From the NCBI GenBank assembly GCA_959608625.1, contig CAUHQV010000004.1:1-64000 (forward strand): a stretch of DNA of 64,000 nucleotides, read 5' to 3'. Of this stretch, positions 60,798-64,000 are shown piece by piece (position 1 is the stretch's first letter; every line of letters begins with the position of its first letter). Source of the DNA: an uncultured Flavobacteriales bacterium. GTDB lineage: Bacteria > Bacteroidota > Bacteroidia > Flavobacteriales > UBA1820. The position numbers were made by a program, and so were the translations under genes. Under the pieces are notes generated by a model. It saw nothing but the letters and a program-made list of their open reading frames with translations, was not told where the DNA came from and ran no database searches.

Positions 60798-61619
60798 ATG
60801 GAAAAAGAACTTCGTAGCACGATAGAACGCGTATGGGCCGAACGTGCTTTGCTAAAAGAAGCGGACGTGCAGTCATCCATCCGGCAGGTGGTAGACCTGC
60901 TCGACAGCGGGCAGCTGCGTGTCGCACAACCTATGGCCGACGGAACGTGGCAGGTGAACGAATGGGTGAAAAAAGCGGTCGTGCTGTATTTTCCCAGCCA
61001 GCCAATGGAAACCCTGACCGCCGGGCCGCTGGAATGGAACGATAAGATACCGCTAAAAATAGGATACGCCGCCCGCGGAGTGCGCAGCGTGCCGGGGGCT
61101 ATTGCCCGCTATGGCTCGTACATCGCCCCGGGGGTGATCCTGATGCCTTCCTATGTGAATATCGGCGCCTATGTCGACGAAGGGACGATGGTCGATACCT
61201 GGGCTACGGTAGGTTCGTGCGCGCAGATTGGCCGCCAGGTACACCTTTCCGGCGGAGTGGGGATAGGAGGAGTATTGGAACCTCTTCAGGCAGCACCCGT
61301 CATTATCGAAGACCATGTGTTCGTCGGTTCGCGCTGCATCGTGGTGGAAGGCTGCCATGTGGGCTCCCAAGCCGTGCTTGGCGCGGGAGTGGTGCTCACC
61401 GGCTCGACGAAGATCATAGACGTGACCTCTGCCGAACGGAAACAGTACGTGGGTTATGTACCGCCCCGCAGCGTGGTGATCCCCGGATCGTTCAAAAAAC
61501 AGTATCCGGCCGGGGAGTTCAGCGTACCCTGCGCTCTGATCATCGGCCAGCGGAAAGAAAGCACCGACAAGAAGACCTCGCTTAATGATGCCCTCAGGGA
61601 ATACGACGTGGCCGGCTAA
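60798..61619 (+). CDS. dapD: 2,3,4,5-tetrahydropyridine-2,6-dicarboxylate N-succinyltransferase
   Basis: A 273-residue enzyme of the succinylase route of lysine and diaminopimelate synthesis. The N-terminal helical domain ('VVDLLDSGQLRVAQ'), the left-handed beta-helix of hexapeptide repeats ('YVNIGAYVDEGTMVDTWATVGSCAQIGRQVHLSGGVGIGG...IIEDHVFVGSRCIVVEG') and 'IPGSFKK' near the end are all present. Points to meso-DAP peptidoglycan. Co-directional with, but 88 bp after, the OstA-like gene. Confidence 0.96.
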   Translation: MEKELRSTIERVWAERALLKEADVQSSIRQVVDLLDSGQLRVAQPMADGTWQVNEWVKKAVVLYFPSQPMETLTAGPLEWNDKIPLKIGYAARGVRSVPGAIARYGSYIAPGVILMPSYVNIGAYVDEGTMVDTWATVGSCAQIGRQVHLSGGVGIGGVLEPLQAAPVIIEDHVFVGSRCIVVEGCHVGSQAVLGAGVVLTGSTKIIDVTSAERKQYVGYVPPRSVVIPGSFKKQYPAGEFSVPCALIIGQRKESTDKKTSLNDALREYDVAG

Positions 61620-61649
61620 TGGTTTCGCATAAATGGCAATAATATAAAA

Positions 61650-61675
61650 GCGGCCCGGAGATTTCTCCGGGCCGC
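61650..61675. terminator. Bidirectional terminator between dapD and tsaE
   Basis: A perfect 11-bp stem GCGGCCCGGAG / CTCCGGGCCGC with loop ATTT and TTTATA after it. Confidence 0.85.
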
Positions 61676-61699
61676 TTTATAGGTAAATCGGGATGAATG

Positions 61700-62125
61700 T
61701 CATTTCACAAAAAGGGCGATATCGCGGCCCTGGGGGGTCTTGCGGATCTCGATAACTACGGCGCTCTCCGGCAATAGTCCCCGCATTTTTTCGCCCCATT
61801 CCACCAGGCACAGGGCCCCACCGTAGAAGTATTCCTCGTAGCCCATGTCGTAGGCCTCCCGCGGGTCGTCGATGCGGTAGAAATCGAAGTGATAGATAGG
61901 GGAACCGTCCTTTTTCAGGTATTGGTTGACGATGGAAAAAGTAGGAGAGGTCGCCGTATCGTCCGAGCCCAGCAGGCGCACCAGTTGTTTTATCAGCGTG
62001 GTCTTCCCGGCTCCCATTTCCCCTTCCAGCATGACCGCGCCCGAGGTGATGTACGGCGCTATTTCCGCGGCTATCCGGGGCATTTCCTCTTCCTTGATAT
62101 CCTTGAAAGACAACACTGCTGCCAT
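61700..62125 (-). CDS. tsaE: tRNA threonylcarbamoyladenosine ATPase TsaE
   Basis: A 141-residue ATPase of the t6A37 tRNA modification complex. 'LEGEMGAGKTTLIKQLVR' is Walker A, 'SPTFSIVNQYL' and 'IYHFDFYRIDDPREAYDMGYEEYF' are TsaE motifs, 'LVEWGEKM' near the end. ATG at 62125 chosen; the frame is open upstream. tsaB/tsaD are not in the window. Confidence 0.94.
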   Translation of the reverse strand: MAAVLSFKDIKEEEMPRIAAEIAPYITSGAVMLEGEMGAGKTTLIKQLVRLLGSDDTATSPTFSIVNQYLKKDGSPIYHFDFYRIDDPREAYDMGYEEYFYGGALCLVEWGEKMRGLLPESAVVIEIRKTPQGRDIALFVK

Positions 62126-62200
62126 GGCATTTTTATTTAGCTCCCAAATGTACGTCCATTTTTTTGATTGCCCAAAAAAGCCTACTTTTATGGCAGAATT

Positions 62201-63439
62201 ATGACAAACAAAGCAGACACGCACAACAGGAACATCAACGATCCTGTCTATGGATTCATCCGGATAGACGACCCGCTGATATCGAAGGTTTTGTCCCATC
62301 CTTATATGCAGCGTTTACGGCGCATTACCCAGATCGGGCTTTCGTCCCTGGTCTATCCGGGGGCCGTACACAACCGTTTCACGCATTCGATCGGGGCGAT
62401 GCACCTGATGGGGCGGGCTATTGCGACCCTGCGGGAAAAGGGCTTCGAAATATCTCCCGAGGAAGCTACGGCCGCTAAAATAGCCATCCTGCTGCACGAC
62501 GTAGGACATGCACCGTTTTCCCATACGCTGGAGAGAGAACTGCTGGACGGAATATCCCACGAGGATGTTTCGCTGGCGGTATTGGGACTATTGCGCAAAG
62601 AGATGCCGGGGCCGGTGATGGATATGGCGGCGCAGATTTTCCGGGGAGAGTACCCGAAACGCTACCTGCACAGCCTGATATCTTCCCAGCTCGATATGGA
62701 CCGCTTGGATTACCTGAACCGGGACAGTTTCTTTTCCGGGGCTTCCGAGGGCATCGTGAGCCACGAGCGTATCATCGCTATGCTGGATGTGGCGGACGGG
62801 GATATCGTTTTCGATGAAAAAGGGCTTTATTCTGTCGAGAAATTCGTGATCGCACGGCGTATGATGTACTGGCAGGTATACCTGCACAAGACCGTCTTGG
62901 CCGCCGACGTGCTGGTGGAAGGGATCGTACGGCGGGCGAAAGAACTCCTGGCCCAGGGAAAGGACACTCCCGTACACGAGCCGCTGCGCTCCCTGCTGGC
63001 CTCGAAGACCGGCTGCCGGGGACTGACCCTGGAGTATATGGAACGATATATGGCTGTGGACGAGTCGGATATGTGGTGCGTGTTCAAACAGTGGAAGGCC
63101 AGCGACGATTTTATCCTGTCTTTCCTGTGCGATGCCATTTGCAGCCGGCATTTGTTCTCGGCCAAGCTCTCGGACCGTCCGCTGGGTGAAGCCGAAGTCT
63201 CGCGCATTCAGCATGCGATCCGGGAAAAATACGGTCTGGGGGATGACCTGCTGGGCTACTTGTTTACCGAACGGCGGATAGACAACCATGTGTACCGCCC
63301 CCGGGAGGACAATATCCGGATACGGCTGCGGGACGGCAGCGTACACAATATTACCGAAGTGTCCGAGCAGATCAACTTCACCACCGACAAGACGGAAACG
63401 AAATACTTGATCACCTATCCGAAAGAATTCAGGGAATAA
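62201..63439 (+). CDS. HD-domain phosphohydrolase (dGTPase-like)
   Basis: A 412-residue cytoplasmic protein. 'YMQRLRRITQIGLSSLVYPGAVHNRFTHSIGAMHLMGRA' and 'KIAILLHDVGHAPFSHTLE' form the HD metal site (H...HD...D), and 'DRLDYLNRDSFFSGASEGI' the last Asp. Resembles the dNTPase/deoxyguanosinetriphosphate triphosphohydrolase-like group, close to the SAMHD1-type fold. The ATG at 62201 is preferred over a TTG at 62168. The stop overlaps the start of the next gene (TAATG). Confidence 0.88.
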   Translation: MTNKADTHNRNINDPVYGFIRIDDPLISKVLSHPYMQRLRRITQIGLSSLVYPGAVHNRFTHSIGAMHLMGRAIATLREKGFEISPEEATAAKIAILLHDVGHAPFSHTLERELLDGISHEDVSLAVLGLLRKEMPGPVMDMAAQIFRGEYPKRYLHSLISSQLDMDRLDYLNRDSFFSGASEGIVSHERIIAMLDVADGDIVFDEKGLYSVEKFVIARRMMYWQVYLHKTVLAADVLVEGIVRRAKELLAQGKDTPVHEPLRSLLASKTGCRGLTLEYMERYMAVDESDMWCVFKQWKASDDFILSFLCDAICSRHLFSAKLSDRPLGEAEVSRIQHAIREKYGLGDDLLGYLFTERRIDNHVYRPREDNIRIRLRDGSVHNITEVSEQINFTTDKTETKYLITYPKEFRE

Positions 63440-63981
63440 TGGCTTTAGAGTTACCGAAGACAGAGATCCGGCAAGGGGTGCTTTCCGACCTCGATGAATT
63501 GGAGGGGCTTTACAACGATTTGCACGATCATTTGTCGGCCGGGGAAAATCACCCCGGTTGGATCAAAGGTTTCTACCCGGTGCGCGAAACGGCCGAGAGG
63601 GGCCTTGCGGAAAACAATTTGTATATCGCTTTTGCCAGCAGGCGAATCGCGGGATCCGTCATTCTCAACCACCATACGGAGGAAGCCTATTCTAGGGTAA
63701 AATGGAGCGTCGATGCGGACGACAGCCAGATACTGGTCGTCCATACCTTTGTGGTGCATCCCGGCTTTTCGGGAAAAGGAGTGGGGCGCAGCCTGCTGGA
63801 TTTTTCCGTCCGGCTGGCCCGGAAGGCAGGGATCAAAGCGATCCGGCTGGATGTGTACCGGAAAAACACCCCTGCCATAGGCTTGTACGAAAAGTGCGGC
63901 TTCCGGTATGTCGATACGGTCGATCTAGGGCTGGCCGGGCACGGGCTGGACTTTTTCCGGCTGTATGAGAGAGTATTGTAA
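63439..63981 (+). CDS. GNAT-family N-acetyltransferase
   Basis: A 180-residue GNAT protein. 'ILVVHTFVVHPGFSGKGVGRSLLDFSVRLARKAGIKAIRLDV' is motif A with the acetyl-CoA pyrophosphate loop (GKGVG), and 'NTPAIGLYEKCGFRYVDTV' is motif B. Substrate unknown. Translationally coupled to the HD-domain gene by TAATG. Confidence 0.9.
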   Translation: MALELPKTEIRQGVLSDLDELEGLYNDLHDHLSAGENHPGWIKGFYPVRETAERGLAENNLYIAFASRRIAGSVILNHHTEEAYSRVKWSVDADDSQILVVHTFVVHPGFSGKGVGRSLLDFSVRLARKAGIKAIRLDVYRKNTPAIGLYEKCGFRYVDTVDLGLAGHGLDFFRLYERVL

Positions 63982-64000
63982 GCAAAGATTGCAATAAAAA

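Overview
The window reads as a chromosomal segment of a Bacteroidales bacterium, most likely of the Rikenellaceae/Alistipes type. That is an inference from moderately high GC coding DNA, the Bacteroidetes -7 promoter motif TAnnTTTG upstream of many genes, Bacteroidetes-restricted families (DUF4857, DUF4876, DUF6850, DUF5606, PL29-N lipoproteins), and a TonB receptor with a CarboxypepD_reg-like N-terminus. No species can be named from sequence alone. I see no insertion sequence, CRISPR array, rRNA or clear prophage. Most genes are single-copy housekeeping genes.

Layout. 0.1-5.9 kb: a surface lipoprotein, a small XRE-like regulator with a repeated palindrome, pncB and an unknown gene. 6-13 kb: gcvT, a guanidinium-type SMR exporter, a NUDIX hydrolase, a split transketolase, and a copper chaperone-like protein next to the CopA ATPase. 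13.0-19.6 kb: a seven-gene hdrCBA-flxDCBA operon, predicted to encode a soluble flavin/iron-sulfur NADH-oxidising, electron-bifurcating complex. 19.8-26.1 kb: two related lipoproteins in inverted orientation flank DUF5606, def, ruvX, maf, kdsC and miaA. 26.6-35.3 kb: an odd K+-channel-like protein, tRNA-Met, START-like and PAP2 proteins, a PHP hydrolase, recN, dnaB, a SUFU-like protein and GtrA. 35.3-43.7 kb: a compact six-gene minus-strand operon (TonB receptor, DUF4876 lipoprotein, DUF6850 barrel, ABC ATPase, permease, DUF4857 membrane protein) that looks like a dedicated envelope uptake or export system of unknown substrate. 43.9-64 kb: mutY, tRNA-Tyr/Gly, pepD, outer-membrane phospholipase A, punA, lpxK, dnaX, a Cys-rich PAS histidine kinase, divIC, udk, acyl-ACP thioesterase, an OstA-like protein, dapD, tsaE, an HD phosphohydrolase and a GNAT protein.

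The main points of interest are the complete Hdr-Flx complex in a gut-type Bacteroidetes; dnaX split by an A10 run that places the tau-specific C-terminus in the -1 frame, with a stop four codons after the run; and the unexplained TonB/ABC operon, whose ATPase has Asp in place of the catalytic Glu. Smaller points are a possible self-regulating palindrome pair, a K+ channel filter without GYG, and a possible small RNA or attenuator upstream of dnaB.
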